Assembly: GCF_039555335.1 (NCBI RefSeq)
Contig: NC_092647.1
Location: 6,958,608 to 7,022,607, forward strand
Reading direction: 5' to 3'
DNA: 64,000 nucleotides
Origin: Amphiura filiformis
Taxonomy: Eukaryota > Echinodermata > Ophiuroidea > Amphilepidida > Amphiuridae
Of the stretch, positions 11,417-24,282 are shown in pieces; positions within the stretch are counted from its first letter, which is position 1, and every line of letters starts with the position of its first letter. Position numbers and translations under genes: made by a program. The notes under the pieces are model-generated. The model was not told where the DNA came from, did not search any database, and was given only the letters and a program-made list of their open reading frames with translations.

Positions 11417-12930
11417 GTGACTAAAAGTGTTTTTAGGGGGAAGTATTAGCTTTCGTTTGATATAAAAAAAATTCTGATTGGATGAAGGGAACACTAGTTG
11501 TTTCGACAAAAACCAATCAAAGAGGCCCATTTTTTAGCTAGAAGCTTCACAGGTCCTACATTGCTATGCGCAACCGTAGTGTAATCAATGACTGTGGTGG
11601 AGACATTCGCTGCTTGGTGTTCTCTGCCCTCCGGGGGGGCATTTCAATTTGAAATGGATATAGGTGTAGGGCTGGCGCTTTCGCACTAAGGGGCATTCGG
11701 TGAGAGCAACATGTAAAAAATATGGGGTCATTGGGTGAGAGCATGATTTTTGGCATTCGGTGAGAGCAAAATGTAAAAAATATGGGGTCATTGGGTGAGA
11801 ACATGACCTTTTTCTTGAATGGAATCTTTGGGTGAGAAATGGCTTCAAATTTCTTTATTTTTTCAAAATAAGTAACAAAATCAGAGATAAATGAAAGTTG
11901 CTGTTCAAATTGAACTTGTAAGGGTCTTTGGGTGACAGATCAAATGGAAAAATAGGGGGTCTTCGGGTGACAGAGCGCGGAGCGAGCATGTGTTCGTAAA
12001 AAAATATGGGGTCTTTGGGTGACAGCGATGCTGAAAAGGGGGGTCTTAACAGCCCTACATACGCGTTACCTCCAAAGTTGGAGTGCCCCCACCCCCGGGT
12101 AGGCCTAGTACTGTGCGCATGATGATGATGGTTTATAAGAGAATCGTTGTAAACCTTTCCATACCGTATGAATCCCTGAAATTGAGGAGGGAGGGAACAA
12201 GAACCAAAAACATTAATTTTATACGGCCGTACACGGTAAGCTTATGTACCCGGGGGGGGCACTCAACTTTTATAGAAGTGACGGGTAGGCCCTATGTGCC
12301 TACCGGAGTCGCGAAGTAGGGGTATATCGGGACACTTATTTTACAAACAAAATAAAAAAGGGGGTCAAATACTTTTTAAAAAAAAGGGATCATTGGTATA
12401 AGATTTCAAATTTTCCTAATTTCCAATACAATTTTTTTGAAATAAGAGAATTTGAAAGTTTCGGCATTTTGTGGCATTTTGATGATTCTATTCTATATAG
12501 GTCATTGGCTACCGTAAGCCGCAAGCAAATAAAGCTAAATAAGGGGGTCATTGGGGTAGCCGCAACTAAAAAGCGGGAGTCATTGGGTATGACTTTGCTA
12601 TATAATTCGGCACATATAAATCAGAATTATTGCCCGAATTTGTCAGTTTTTGACTCAAGACGCAAGCTACTGTCTCAAGACTACGCACGCTAACGACTAT
12701 CATATCTGTTCAAAATATATATTCAAGGGCAAGGAACCACATCTGGTTTCTTTTAATATACGAAATCATTTACGGGAGATACATGATCATTTTCTATCCC
12801 GGTATCCAATGATCCGGGCCAATGATTTTCTTCTCATATCAAACTCGTGCATAGCAAATTCCCGTGTATCGATCCCGGGTATTTATTTTAGTATCTCTGC
12901 TGACAAAGTAATTATTAGCCAAGCGATGTC
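11417..12930. repeat. Degenerate GGGTCATTGGGTGA repeats and poly-G sequence
   Basis: 11690-11815 holds two near-identical ~72-bp units (GCATTCGGTGAGAGCAA, AAAATATGGGGTCATTGGGT). Looser variants follow at 11920-12040 and 12340-12600 (GGGGTCTTCGGGTGACAG, GGGGTCATTGGG). Such blocks look like decayed simple-repeat families. No gene is supported; frames on the minus strand at 11556-11848 are translations of the repeat. Confidence 0.5.
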
Positions 12931-13800
12931 GGTGTGCCCCCCATGTCAAAAAGAAATCTACGCCACTGATGGGGGCTTTGAGACGAACTATCAAATTAAT
13001 GTAAGATAGCATAAAGTGCACACCCCCTAGAGTGACTTTTCCAAAATGGAAATGTCTGGATTTCCATGTTTGCTTTCTGAAAACGACTAGAATTCCAGTA
13101 GCCGATGTATCATGATGTATTGTAACTGGAAAAAACTTGGAAATACAATTAAATTGATTAAAAATCACGGAATTGTCAAAAAGAGCTCTCAAATGGAGGA
13201 TTTCCGATTTTGAACTACTTTTCTGCTGTGTATTTTTCGCCTTTGGACACTTTAAAAGTCCACTGAACAATTATCTGATTTATAGAAAGTCTTCTCTGGC
13301 GGAAACGCACAATTAAGGGATTATGAACACGATGGGGATCAAAAATGTCAATACAACAAATTATAGGGATATACCGGTAAAAATCAATTTTAAAAAAGAA
13401 AAAGAAAAAAGGAAAGGGACCAAATGTCATCAAAACTATTTCTCAAAAGAAACTTTTGAGCCTTTGTTTTGACAAAAAGTCTATAGTCCTAAAAGAATAC
13501 AGAGAGCAAAAATGTTTCTAAATCAAATATGGGGCTCAAAAGGGTTACAAATGTACTAATTAAAAAAATATAGGGATCTAAAGGTCAATAAATCAGAAAT
13601 AGGGATCACACAGGTTAAAAAGTCAATAAAACAAGAAAGAAATTTTACTCAGGCTTTTGCAATCAATACAAAAGATGTCCCATTTAAGAAAGAAACATCA
13701 CCATTATGCTAATTAGAGTTAGTGGTTTAACGGTTATAGGTTTGGGGGTCGTTTGCAGTGGCGGAGATTTCTTTTTGACATTGGGGGGATGGGGTTGAAA
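12931..13800. repeat. Two opposed copies of a GTGGCG(T/G)AGATTTC repeat end
   Basis: 13756-13790 reads AGTGGCGGAGATTTCTTTTT then GACATTGGGGGG. 12940-12975 is the same sequence in reverse orientation (GTGGCGTAGATTTCTTTTTG, ACATGGGGGG when reversed). The pair encloses about 780 bp with no credible gene, so this may be a transposon with both ends. A 143-codon minus frame at 12839-13270 lies inside but has no recognisable domain. Confidence 0.45.
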
Positions 13801-14316
13801 AAATTTCTTGAAGTATAGTAAATCCAGGACCTTTTGGCGACAGAATAAGTTTATGGTTGACATTTTGGCTAAACTTTACTATACCCTACCACATTTGGCC
13901 GTCGCCGAAGCTACCCTAGTTTTAGCCCTGCTACACCGACGGCGCGAAACTCAATGATATGATTACATTGAATAATGTATGGATTAACTCAGTGCAATAA
14001 ATAAATCACTTAATTCAGCAAATTAAATAAACGCACGAGAGAGATTCAAAACAACATTGTAGTAATTTAATTAATAATGCCACTATACAATGAAGAAGAG
14101 GAACATTAGTAAATTTTAAATTTAATTAATTGCTTTGCTTCCCATAATCAGCCAGGAATCATAAATCTGCATAATGATCGGTTTCCATTCATTAATTATC
14201 TTATTTAAAGAAGAGATAAATAATTATTAATTAACTTAAAACATTAAATAAAAACATTAACTTTAAACAATACTCTGTCATTAATTACCGTATAATATGT
14301 AAATTATGATGCACAC

Positions 14317-14620
14317 GAGGAAGGTTACCGTTGTTGCAGGGCTACAGGGACTTCGCAGTTTGATAATTAATCAATTAATTAACGTTCTTAAACAATCAAC
14401 TTTTATCAATATTCAGTCATTAATGTTATCATGGTTATGCCCATGAGGAAGGTTATCGTTGTTGCAGGGCTACAGCGACATCGCCGTTTGATAATTAATG
14501 AATTAATTAACAAACAAACAAACAAACAAACTTTATAAATATTCACCCATTAATGCGATGCCTATGAGGAAGGTTATCGTTGTTGCAGGGCTACAGCGAC
14601 ATCGCCGTGTGAACTTTGAA
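14317..14620. repeat. Three ~125-bp tandem units (GAGGAAGGTTATCGTTGTTG)
   Basis: Units start at about 14317, 14445 and 14566. Each has GAGGAAGGTTA(C/T)CGTTG, a GCAGGGCTACAG(C/G)GAC core, and an AT-rich TTGATAATTAAT tail. The core is the inverse of the 15.3-16.5 kb array motif. Confidence 0.75.
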
Positions 14621-14927
14621 CGACAATTTCTCAACAACCCTACTACCGATTTCCATGATTTTTGTACCAAATTTCTTCTTTTTAAAAGACCTTGCTAAGT
14701 ATAGGCCTAAATGATAAATATTATCATGATTTCACGTTGTTCATAAAGCGCCCCTACCACTCACAAGCTTTACGTTACATTGACCACATTCTTACGTTCA
14801 ATACAAATCTGAATAAAGGTGGACGATAACAGTTCTGTTTCATTCACAATGTTTTGTTGAACTTGTAAAAGAAATGTCTTATGATGCTTATTTTTTCACC
14901 TAATTAGTCGGGACTGTATGACCATTT

Positions 14928-15200
14928 TCTTCTTAATTAACTTTTCAGTGGTCACGGTCCTGTTTTTATTTATAACAACTGCAAAGTATGAAATCACATA
15001 AACCAGTGTATACGTCGTTCATAAAAGGCCCCAACCAGTGATAACCAGGTGCAAAGTTCTGTTTCTTCTTAATTAACTTTTCAGTGGTCACGGTCCTGTT
15101 TTTATTTATAATATCTGGAAATTATGAAATCACATAAACCAGTGTTACGTCGTTCATAAAATGCCCCAACCAGTGACAACCAGGTGCAAACTAAGTTATG
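14928..15200. repeat. Direct duplication, ~132-bp unit
   Basis: TTAATTAACTTTTCAGTGGT, CACGGTCCTGTTTTTATTTA, AAATCACATAAACCAGTG and AACCAGGTGCAAA recur in order at about 14933-15057 and 15066-15190. Non-coding; inside the 13874-17206 element. Confidence 0.75.
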
Positions 15201-15289
15201 TGCATTATGCGCTTACCAATGACAACTTAACTTAATATTTCCTCTTGTCAACAAACAAGCAACTCCCCATTTCACATGTGCATCATATC

Positions 15290-16520
15290 ATTTGCGGCGT
15301 CGCTGTAGCACAGCAACAGCGATACCTTCCTCCTCTTCATTACATTTAGTTGATCAAGTCATTACAAAATACGCAAAAAGTCTAGCTTTGCGCCGTCGCT
15401 GTAGCACAGCAACAACGATACCTTCCCGCCGTCGGTGTAGCCCAGTAAAAAGGTATAGCTTCGCGCCGTCGCTGTAGCACGGCAACAGCGATACCTTCCC
15501 GCCGTCGGTGTAGCCCAGTAAAAAGGTATAGCTTCGCGCCGTCGCTGTAGCACGGCAACAGCGATACATACCTCCCCTACATTCATTTGGTGACATGACC
15601 AAATAAGGTACACCTCAGTGCCACCGGTGTTAGCATACGAAAATAGGTATACCTTCGCGTCCTCGATTTATCCCCTCGAAAAGTCTAGCTTTGCGCCGTC
15701 GCTGTAGCACAGCAACAACGACACCTTCGCGCCGTCGGTGTAGCCCATTGAAAAGGTATAGCTTCGCGCCGTCGCTGTAGCACGGCAACAGCGATACCTT
15801 CGCGCCGTCGGTGTAGTCCTGTAAAAGGTCTAGCTTTGCGCCGTCGCTGTAGCACAGCAACAATGATAGCTTCGCGCCGTCGGTGTAGCCCAGTAAAAAG
15901 GTATAGCTTTGCGCCGTCGCTGTAGCACGGCAACAGCGATACCTTCCCGCCGTCGGTGTAGCCCCGTAAAAAGGTATAGCTTCGCGCCGTCGCTGTAGCA
16001 CGGCAACAGCGATACATACCTCCCCTACATTCATTTGGTGACATGACCAAATAAGGTACACCTCAGTGCCACCGGTGTTAGCATACGAAAATAGGTATAC
16101 CTTCGCGTCCTCGATTTATCCCCTCGAAAAGTCTAGCTTTGCGCCGTCGCTGTAGCACAGCAACAACGACACCTTCGCGCCGTCGGTGTAGCCCATTGAA
16201 AAGGTATAGCTTCGCGCCGTCGCTGTAGCACGGCAACAGCGATACCTTCGCGCCGTCGGTGTAGTCCTGTAAAAGGTCTAGCTTTGCACCGTCGCTGTAG
16301 CACGGCAACAACGATACCTTCCTCCACCACACTCATTTGCTAATATGACAACTTTAACAATTAGGCCTACATAAGGTGCACCCTTACGGAAATAGGTCTA
16401 CCTTACCGCCGTCGGTGTAGGCCCCTCATAAAAGGTCTAGCTTTGCGCCGTCGCTGTAGCACGGCAACAGCGATATCTTTGCGGCGTCGCTGTAGCACAG
16501 CAACAACGATACCTTCATTC
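15290..16520. repeat. GC-rich minisatellite with a 448-bp higher-order duplication
   Basis: Units of roughly 70 bp alternate two related halves: GCGCCGTCGCTGTAGCACGG with CAACAGCGATACCTTC, and CGCCGTCGGTGTAGCCCAGT with AAAAAGGTATAGCTTC. A larger block containing CCTCCCCTACATTCATTTGG occurs at 15571 and again at 16019, exactly 448 bp apart, with the sequence to about 15830/16278 almost unchanged. Recent unequal exchange or amplification is implied. Each half-unit is a self-complementary-looking GC block in AT-rich surroundings. Confidence 0.85.
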
Positions 16521-17206
16521 ACCATCACATCATTATTCAATATTATGATACTTAACGTATTTACTCCATGAAATAAATGCTACTCATTCTTAATCAAACC
16601 ACTCATTAACAATTAACATTCCTCTTATCAATATAACTTTAATCATTATTAACAATCATTGTTAATTACTTACAACAACCCTCTTATCCCTCACACTCAT
16701 TATTATTATGTCATAATTATTAATTAACTACCATCGCCCTCTAATCCATCATAATAATTAGAATTATATAATCATTCATAATCAATTACAATCGGCCTCT
16801 TATACGTCACACTAATTATAATTATATCATGCTTATTAACATCATCTTTTGATGCGGTCATCATTTTTACTTGAGTACATTAAAATCTATTACGCATAAT
16901 TAATACTTCTAAGCCATTATATAATGCAATATAGTTATTTCATTATGCTTAAATTAAATTCAAATGACATTACTATTATCTAGAAGTAACCACAATAATT
17001 TAATTGTACAGTCACTTATTACCTTGATGAATGCAAACTTCATTTAGTCAAACGCCGACATACTTTATTAAAAACCTGACTCATATAATACCTCTAACTT
17101 AATTTAAATCTATCCCATTAATAAGTCATTCGCGCCGACGTCGGTGTAGTTTTACAAAAAAAGGTGCAGCTTCGCGGCGCCGTCGATGTGGTAGGGTATT
17201 CTAAAG

Positions 17207-18100
17207 GTACTCCGACATTTTGCCACATTGAAGCTAATCAGATGAAATATGGTGCAAAAGTGGAATAATTTTGCACTTTTGGGCGTTTATCACGGATTAG
17301 GAACATTGATCAATTAGTTTTAGCATTCTAGGGGACTGGTGCAACTTTTGGCAGGTGGGTGCCAAATTTTGTGGCGATGTTTTGGGCACTGTTTTCTATA
17401 ATGGCCTAAAACATGTTGAAAACGTTAGGAACACGCTCAAATATTTCCTGATAAAGACACTGAAGGTTTTGAATTTGGATTCCCACAATCTTGCACGTCT
17501 AAGAAGGGGGACATTTTTGGCAAAAGGGGGAGGGGGTAAGTTGAATGGGGTTCAATACAGTTTGGCAGACAACATTGAATTCAGCATCGTGAGATTTAAA
17601 TGTCAGCTTTTACGCAAACTTGTAGGACGCAATTGAATAAGCATATTTCCGGAATATCATAGGTCATTTATCATCACTGGGTGACTTCAATTGACTCCTA
17701 TCAAACACGACTTATTTGCCTAAACAATAAAATCCTTATCCATCTATCGTAAAAACAGGTAGCCAAATAACGTAAGAGAGACATTGACTAACGACTGACG
17801 AGCCAATAATATAAGGTGACGCCTTCAAACGAAATGAGTACTTTGTCGGGAAAACATTATTTCTGAAAATCGGATTATTTTCCATACCTTAAAACCACAA
17901 TATACGATTTCCGTCAAATTTTATTATTCTTTAGCTTTATGCTTTATCAAATATTATGGAAAATCATTAGTAGGCCTACTATATACTGCCAGGAAGCTTT
18001 TCTGTCTCTTAAGGAGCCAAAATGAAAAACAAAAACAAAAACAAAAACAAAACGAAAAATAAAACCCTGGCGGACCTTTCAAGGATTAAGGGATCGGGAA
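17207..18100. other. Gene-free stretch
   Basis: No supported gene. A 93-codon frame at 17355-17636 shows no recognisable domain. (AAAAAC)n-type low complexity lies at 18021-18065. Confidence 0.35.
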
Positions 18101-18748
18101 AGAGCGTTTTGAGCGTTTTGACAGTATTTTTTATGGAACATGAGAGCACCTCAGACGTATCGAATTGCATTCTGAATACGAAGCATGTCTTTCTGATATC
18201 AAATAATTTTCATTTTTGAAAATCACGATATAATACAAATTTTATGACAAATTATAAAAATTTGATATTTTTCACATTTTTGATATATAACAGTCCTCGA
18301 AGCAAATTTTATCAATCTAATGATATATTCTTAAAGTGTATGTAGCTGGGAGGAAAAGCCGGCGATCAATTGAAATTTTGACCTTTCATATTGAAGATAT
18401 GGATTTTTTCCCAATAAGACCTAATTTTTTTTGGTGTTTTTTTTTAAAATCCATATCTTCAATACGAAAGGTCAAAATTTTCAATTGATCGTCGGCTTTT
18501 CATCCCACCTATACATACACGTTAAGTATAAATCATCAGATTTATAAAGTTTACTTCGAGTACTGTTAAATATCAAAAATATCAATTTTAATGATTTGCT
18601 ATAAAATGTGTAGGCCTATTACATTGCGAATTTCAAAAAATCTAAATTATTTGATATCAGAATGAAATTCTTCGTATTCAGAATGCAATTCGATATGTCT
18701 GATGTACTATAATGTCCCACAATAAATACTGTCCAAACGTTCATACCC
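18101..18748. mobile_element. Large foldback (palindromic) element
   Basis: Left arm 18101-18408 and right arm 18446-18748 are inverted copies around a ~37-bp spacer. Landmarks in both arms are CCATATCTTCAATA, GATCGTCGGCTTTTC, TACTTCGAG, TTTGATATCAGAA and TTCGATATGTCTGATG. Arms of about 300 bp can form a long hairpin. A solo arm is at 316-648. No coding capacity. Confidence 0.85.
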
Positions 18749-19646
18749 CAGTCCCTTAGGGTCGGTCGGCTGGGCATTTTTTTAAGTATTATCAAATGAC
18801 TTTAAATAAAAATTATAGGCCTATTTATAACAATTATGTGCTGATTGCATAATTTTTCTTTCGCTTTACTCGCGGTTTTTTCAGTCAAAATAAACTACTT
18901 TTTGCCCGAAAGCGGCTGATTTTACATGCATATTCATGCATATTCATATACAACAATTTCCGGAACTCGTCCATTGTCAGCCCAAAACGGCTAATTACAT
19001 GCATATAGACCTGCAACAAATAAATAATAATAACATTTTTTTTTAAATCCGAAAACGGAAAATCTGGGTTGGACGGGCCCGTAGAACAGGGTTTTGTTTC
19101 TGTAGCCTTATAACGTGGAGTTCTACAAGTAATAAGGGGTTTTATATCCTATAATCAAGACAGTAATTCGAAATTGCCCTGTTTGATTCCAGTTAAGTAT
19201 AGGGCCCAAGTTTGGACATAAACATGTATATGCCAAAAAAATCAGGTTAGAAAAAGATTACCAAATTCATTTTTATCTCCAAATCAATTTAAGCGACAAG
19301 CGACCTATTTGCAGGATCGTCTCACCAATGTTGTAATCAATGAATATCACTGGTTCGAGTCATAAAAATAGGAACACATAGTCTCATTTGTACGCTACGA
19401 TATGTGCTTAAATTCACGAAGCCATATATATTTCTGACGTGAAAAGAAAGTTGAAACCTAGGTACGAGATTACGAGTTGGTTTTTGATGACACGGTCCTA
19501 TTTTGGGGTGTGGTAACGCCCATTGTTTTACAATATAGACTATATTAAAGACTAAATTTGTTGTAGGGCGTTTAATTGGGTCAAGACAGTTGGATCTTGT
19601 TGTTTGGTTGGAGATGTTGACATCATTCTAGCTTCTGAACAACACG
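18749..19646. promoter_or_regulatory. Presumed promoter/5' UTR region of the CTLD gene
   Basis: No gene is seen before the signal-peptide ATG at 19647. A weak TATA-like ACTATATTAAAG occurs at 19548-19559, about 90-100 bp upstream of the ATG. This is inference only; transcription start is unknown. A B-box-like TGGTTCGAGTC at 19350 may be a SINE trace. Confidence 0.25.
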
Positions 19647-19680
19647 ATGACGAGGATATTCTCGATATTACTCCTTTTTG
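19647..19680 (+). CDS. CTLD gene exon 1: start of signal peptide
   Basis: ATG opens MTRIFSILLLF and the exon ends TTTTTG|GTAAGT, phase 1. Joined to exon 2 it reads on as G-VVTLSHG, together a typical n-region plus hydrophobic core of a secretion signal with likely cleavage near SHG. The join spans a 12.9-kb intron, so it is inferred from phase match and signal-peptide character rather than seen directly; RNA evidence would settle it. Confidence 0.6.
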
Positions 19681-22672
19681 GTAAGTTATTGTTATATGGT
19701 TTCTAACTTTCTATATTATTCTTCATATTCAAAGAAAGGCTGAGTCTTTTTAGGGATAAATGTTTCTTGTTGCATATTTATGGCATCTGATGTTAAGTTT
19801 GTTACCAGTAGGCCTACGTGACCTAAAATCCAAATGCGAAATGTGTTTATTTATTTTTAGAGTTAGGATTTATGGTAACAAACTTAACTTACGGTTCAAT
19901 CAAGATGTAGACAATTGAAATGGTTTTAGCTGTTTTATTTTCATGGAGATGCAGGTTTTACTTTACACTAAGCCTTTGTATCGGGGCTTCCCAATTTCTT
20001 ATTTCTCGACCCAAAAGGCTAAGAGCCTACAATTGATTTGTTGGCCTATCTGTTCCTTGCTTTTGTCTTCATTCTTTTGTTTCTTCTTTTTCTTCATACA
20101 GGCCAACATGCATTAAGCTTTCAAGCTTGGCTTGACTTGAGCATTTTGCTTGAGCCTGGTCCTATCCGGTGGGACCCAACCCAACGTGTGTCCACCCGGA
20201 CAGACTGGTTAAACGTTTCCTTGGTGTATTTAATAAATGTTATAAGTATAGGGATATGAACTCTTACGTCGGCGCCCCCGGGCGGCGCCCCAATGAATTG
20301 TATCAGTAGTGCGGCTGCAGCGTATATAATAGAAGTTATGAACGATAAAAGAAGGAAGTTAAAAACAGGGAAAATATCGCACAACATGAGGGAATTTCAC
20401 AAAACGTATAAACAAAGTTGCTGTTTTTAAACTTTGTTTATTCCCTCATATTTTCGATGTTTTTAATTTTATCCATTGTTAGTGTGGCACTGTTGTATCC
20501 TATTGGATCCATCCTTTGGTTCCCTGCTGGTCAGTTGGAACATATTTTCCCTGTTTTTATAAAAGAAGGAAGGAAAGAAGAAAAAAAGTAATAAATGGTT
20601 TATTTGATCTTGTTCAAAAATTAAGTTTCCGGTTGCTATAAAATAGAGAAAAAAATAGTAATTCATGTTCTGCCTTCCACCTCCTTCCATAGAGATCGAG
20701 TTTCTAAACTCCGACTATATAGAACAGAACTGCTTAATGAATTTGATTTTTACACCATAAAATTCTTCTCAGAGTAGTTTAATTAAGATAGGCTGATTTT
20801 TCAAAAATTCAAAAGTGCCCATTTTTGTGTGACCCTTAAGGGTATTGACCCTTAAGGGTATCCGTAGGGAGAACACTTTGTTTTACGGCCAGGTCTGGCC
20901 AGGTGCATGTTTGTTCGCAGTCTACAGGTGTAACTAGGTTGTTGTATATTCTATAATTTTCCTGGTGTGTTAACTGTGATTACATCTAGACACCAGTTTA
21001 TTTTTTATTTGAACGGGACCCTAATTTAATGAGAAAAACGCCGAAAAAGAGAGGCCCGGCAAAAGCCGATTTGCAGACAATTTTGTAGCTACAGACAGCT
21101 CGTATTCCATATAACAACTACGGAAACCAATCAGTGCCAGAAGTGTTGATTTATATTTCATCCACTTAGGTTTGGCTTAACCCACTAAAAGGTAAAACTT
21201 TAAGGCTGATCATTTTAATTATAAATGTAGTGTGTGTGTAAAAGTATATTTCTCAAAATGGAGGAGAGCGCCTATGACTATTGTCCGTTCTGACTACATG
21301 GTCTATGATAATTATTTTCTTACCGAAATATATTCACTTAACACAGACCACGGTTGCCAAACAAATGAGGGCAAACCGCGGGTCAAATCATTGAAAAGTC
21401 GCCCAATATTTTTTTTATCAACCGTTGGTTTCTATGAGATAAAAAACTACCAGAAGTCGCGTAAGCCAATGTTGAGAAGTCATGCAATATTTTTCTTAAC
21501 CATCAATTGGTGTCTATAGGACAGGAAATTGTCGCGAGGAAAATCTTCAAAACTCATCCTATTGACCTAGGCCTATTACATCGCGGGTTTGGCAACCCTG
21601 CAATATATACAGTTATATAACATCGCACCGCATTGTGAGGTGAACGAACTGAATGTTGACATTGTATTCAGGATTTAAAACAAGAACTGTCTTTAACCAG
21701 ACAATGCGGTTGGTATAAAACATAGCGTGTGATATCATGATATCAACTTCAAAATCTAAAAACAAAAGTAAAGAAATAATTTAGGGCGAAATAAATAAAC
21801 AGCGTACAGCAGGTGCTATCTTGTCAATAATGATAAGAGGAAGCTTGCAGAAAGGGGAAGTTTTGAAGAACTGAGTTGTTTTCCCGGCCCCTGTCTGTAC
21901 AGAAAGTCAGTGAGGGTTATTTACTGGTGTGCACCCTAAAAGGCCCTTGTCATAACCCACACCACCTCAATGCCTTCGGCAAAATATTTCCCTAAGTTCA
22001 GGTGTGCCATTTGCGCATGCGCGAAAGTAGTTTGATTGACAGATTTCACCTCTGACCTCGATCAGCTGTTTTTGCGACAGTCATAACACTGACAGAAGTA
22101 TTCAGTTGCGAAAATCGAATTATTTGCCTCATTTTAGCGACGTGCTTGGACTAGTTTGCAATAGTAATATTAGTATTCAATTCACTGAATATTTAGAGAA
22201 GCAAATGACATGATGGATAAGGACAGTTTAAGGCCACGGACATCGAATATACCACGAAAACTAGCTCGTTCACGTAGCGTTTTCGTTGTCCCACTGGCCT
22301 ACTACACGTAGATTGCCTGGCGATCGGAGTGTTATCGTCAGAGCACCTCGGACTACACGAAAACATGACGAGATTTGTCCCATTCACCACTGCATCACAC
22401 AGATCTGTTGTTCATGCACTGTCATGACTGTACATTCATGATCATTGCAATACAGTGTATGTCGTGTATGTGTATACCGTTCTCCTGGCTGAGTATGTTG
22501 GGTGTGTTGTTTGTACCTCGACTCTGCAAGGTGAGTTTCTTTTTATAACTCATTAATTTTTTAATGCACAAGTAAAACTAAACGACACAACATTAATTTT
22601 AACTGGCAGTGAGGATTCGCTATAGTATAGACGAATCCAACGAGCCAAGTCATGGTCAGGAATTGGTCGGCC
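19681..22672. other. CTLD gene intron 1, first part: no exon seen
   Basis: No exon found. 20820-20870 has two tandem GACCCTTAAGGGTAT palindromic units. 20395-20460 forms a loose hairpin around AACAAAGTT/AACTTTGTT. 21349-21595 is flanked by GGTTGCCAAAC and its inverse GTTTGGCAACC. Short open frames lack family features. Confidence 0.35.
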
Positions 22673-23037
22673 ATTAGGCCAAGTAAAATAAAAAACATGT
22701 TTCACGTCCGGTTTTCAAAAAAAGGAGGAAGAGGGTCTTTTATTTTCTATTTTTATCACAAAATTGGTGTAAATAGCCATACTTAGAGCTCAGTGTTTTA
22801 GCGTATACAATAATGCCTGGAAAAAGGAGGAGAGTTACACCCCTCAAATGATCACAAAACCTTCCTAACGTGTTTCTTGTATCTTAACAAGGATATAGAA
22901 AGCATCCTAACTTCCTAGACATATATTTTGAAAAGTTATAACCGAATTTCAAAAAATAAAAATATATTTGAAGAAACCTCTCAAAAAGGAAGCGGAGGGG
23001 ACGTGAAACATGTTTATTTTTTTATTTGGCCTTATTA
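22673..23037. mobile_element. MITE, ~360 bp, TTAGGCCAA(G/A)T ends
   Basis: ATTAGGCCAAGTAAAATAAA followed by AACATGTTTCACGTCC is mirrored at the right end by GGACGTGAAACATGTTTAT and ATTTGGCCTTATTA. That gives inverted ends of about 36 bp. The body is AT-rich and non-coding. Confidence 0.7.
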
Positions 23038-24282
23038 GGGTCCCTGCATGCACCAAACAGGTGTTGTGAGTGCCCAATTGGGTGGATTAAACCCGCTTAA
23101 AATTTGATGTGAGATTCTTTTGTGTTGTAAACTGTCATCATTCTTTTGTCTGCGTGTAACACGGGTGGTAGAATGCAGTTTAAAATATCCTTCAAGGGCG
23201 CATCATTTCACATTTTAGGTGAGATAGTTTGTCCCTGTCATGCTATGGCCGCCATTAAGGTGCAGGAATGCGTGAAATTTGATTCGCCTATAGGACAATA
23301 TGATTTTGACTTCATCTTCAGTCTCAATCCCAACCCACAGCAAGTGAGCAAACATAAAGTCTTGATTTTTGCAGAGTATGTAGGCCTACTATATGTTTAC
23401 AAAGCAATCGTGTAAAAACAGAATTTTGAAAAATATTCAGGGCTTTCCCCTTAGCAAATGTTACAATGGCTTTAATTACAATGTCATTATTGTCATACTG
23501 TATTGTCTTTCCAGAAACTGGCACACGAAAGGTCCATTCAGCAAGGCATATCTTCCAAAAATCTGAACTATAAACACACACTGAAGCAAAGCACCTGCAA
23601 CCGACAGCACAGCTTTCCTTATTGAGGAGGATGTAAGTAATTTCATTTACAAAGTTGTAGCCAAGGGGTGCAGCACACCACACAAAATGCCAATACCTTA
23701 TTCCTATGTGTTCCTATATTTAATTCTCAGGCACGACAGGTATATATGAAATGAAAGTGCCCTCTGACAAAAAAAATAAAAGAGAAAATCAGAAGCGCCA
23801 AAAGAAAAGAAAAGGGACAAGGAACCCTTTACTACCGAAATTAACCTGATCATGACCGAAAATAGTGTAAAATACGAAATTTTTGCGTATACGTCCCAAT
23901 AAAGCCTTTTTAGAAGCTCAAAGACATACAACCTCTCTATGTATATTGTATAATTGTATGATGCAACTTTTTTTGCAATGCAGAGTTTTTTTGTGTACCA
24001 CCTAAGTTTTATTTTGCCCTCCTTACTAAAAAAGATGGCTATGCCCATGAAACTATGCACGACTAGTAGACTTAGTAAATTACAGATTAGTGCTTTAAAT
24101 CTGTCTCCGCTCTCACAGTTCATAAAAAATAAAAAAAATTGCAAAATGATTGCAAGTGACTACTTTTGACTTTATGACCTTTGACCTCACACCTATTGAA
24201 ATAGCATATCATGACTCTGCTACAATAATTTATCATTTTGGAAGGAAAATCTAAAAATTTAAAAAGATAGTACATTAAGGAT

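Larger units (their letters stand above)
13874..17206. mobile_element. 3.3-kb inverted-repeat element carrying internal minisatellites
   Basis: The left end begins CTTTACTATACCCTACCACA and runs to CTACACCGACGGCGCGAA at 13949. The right end (17130-17206), reversed, begins CTTTAGAATACCCTACCACA, giving imperfect terminal repeats of about 75 bp. Inside are AT-rich flanks and arrays based on a (C)GCCGTCGCTGTAGC motif: inverted orientation at 14317-14620, forward at 15290-16520. No transposase frame is visible, so it is non-autonomous. I found no clean target duplication. Open frames on the minus strand (15354-16336) are minisatellite translations, not genes. Confidence 0.7.

Noticed and set aside
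12839-13270. 143-codon minus-strand frame
   Set aside because: Lies between two opposed repeat ends; no domain, no splice-site support.
15354-16336. Long minus-strand open frames (up to 143 codons) rich in CYSDGAKL and RRREG
   Set aside because: They are translations of the GC-rich minisatellite; unit length and frame change between copies and no domain is present.
22400-22535. Possible plus-strand exon ending CTGCAAG|GTGAGT
   Set aside because: No open frame of interest, and its phase does not connect exon 1 to exon 2 of the CTLD gene.
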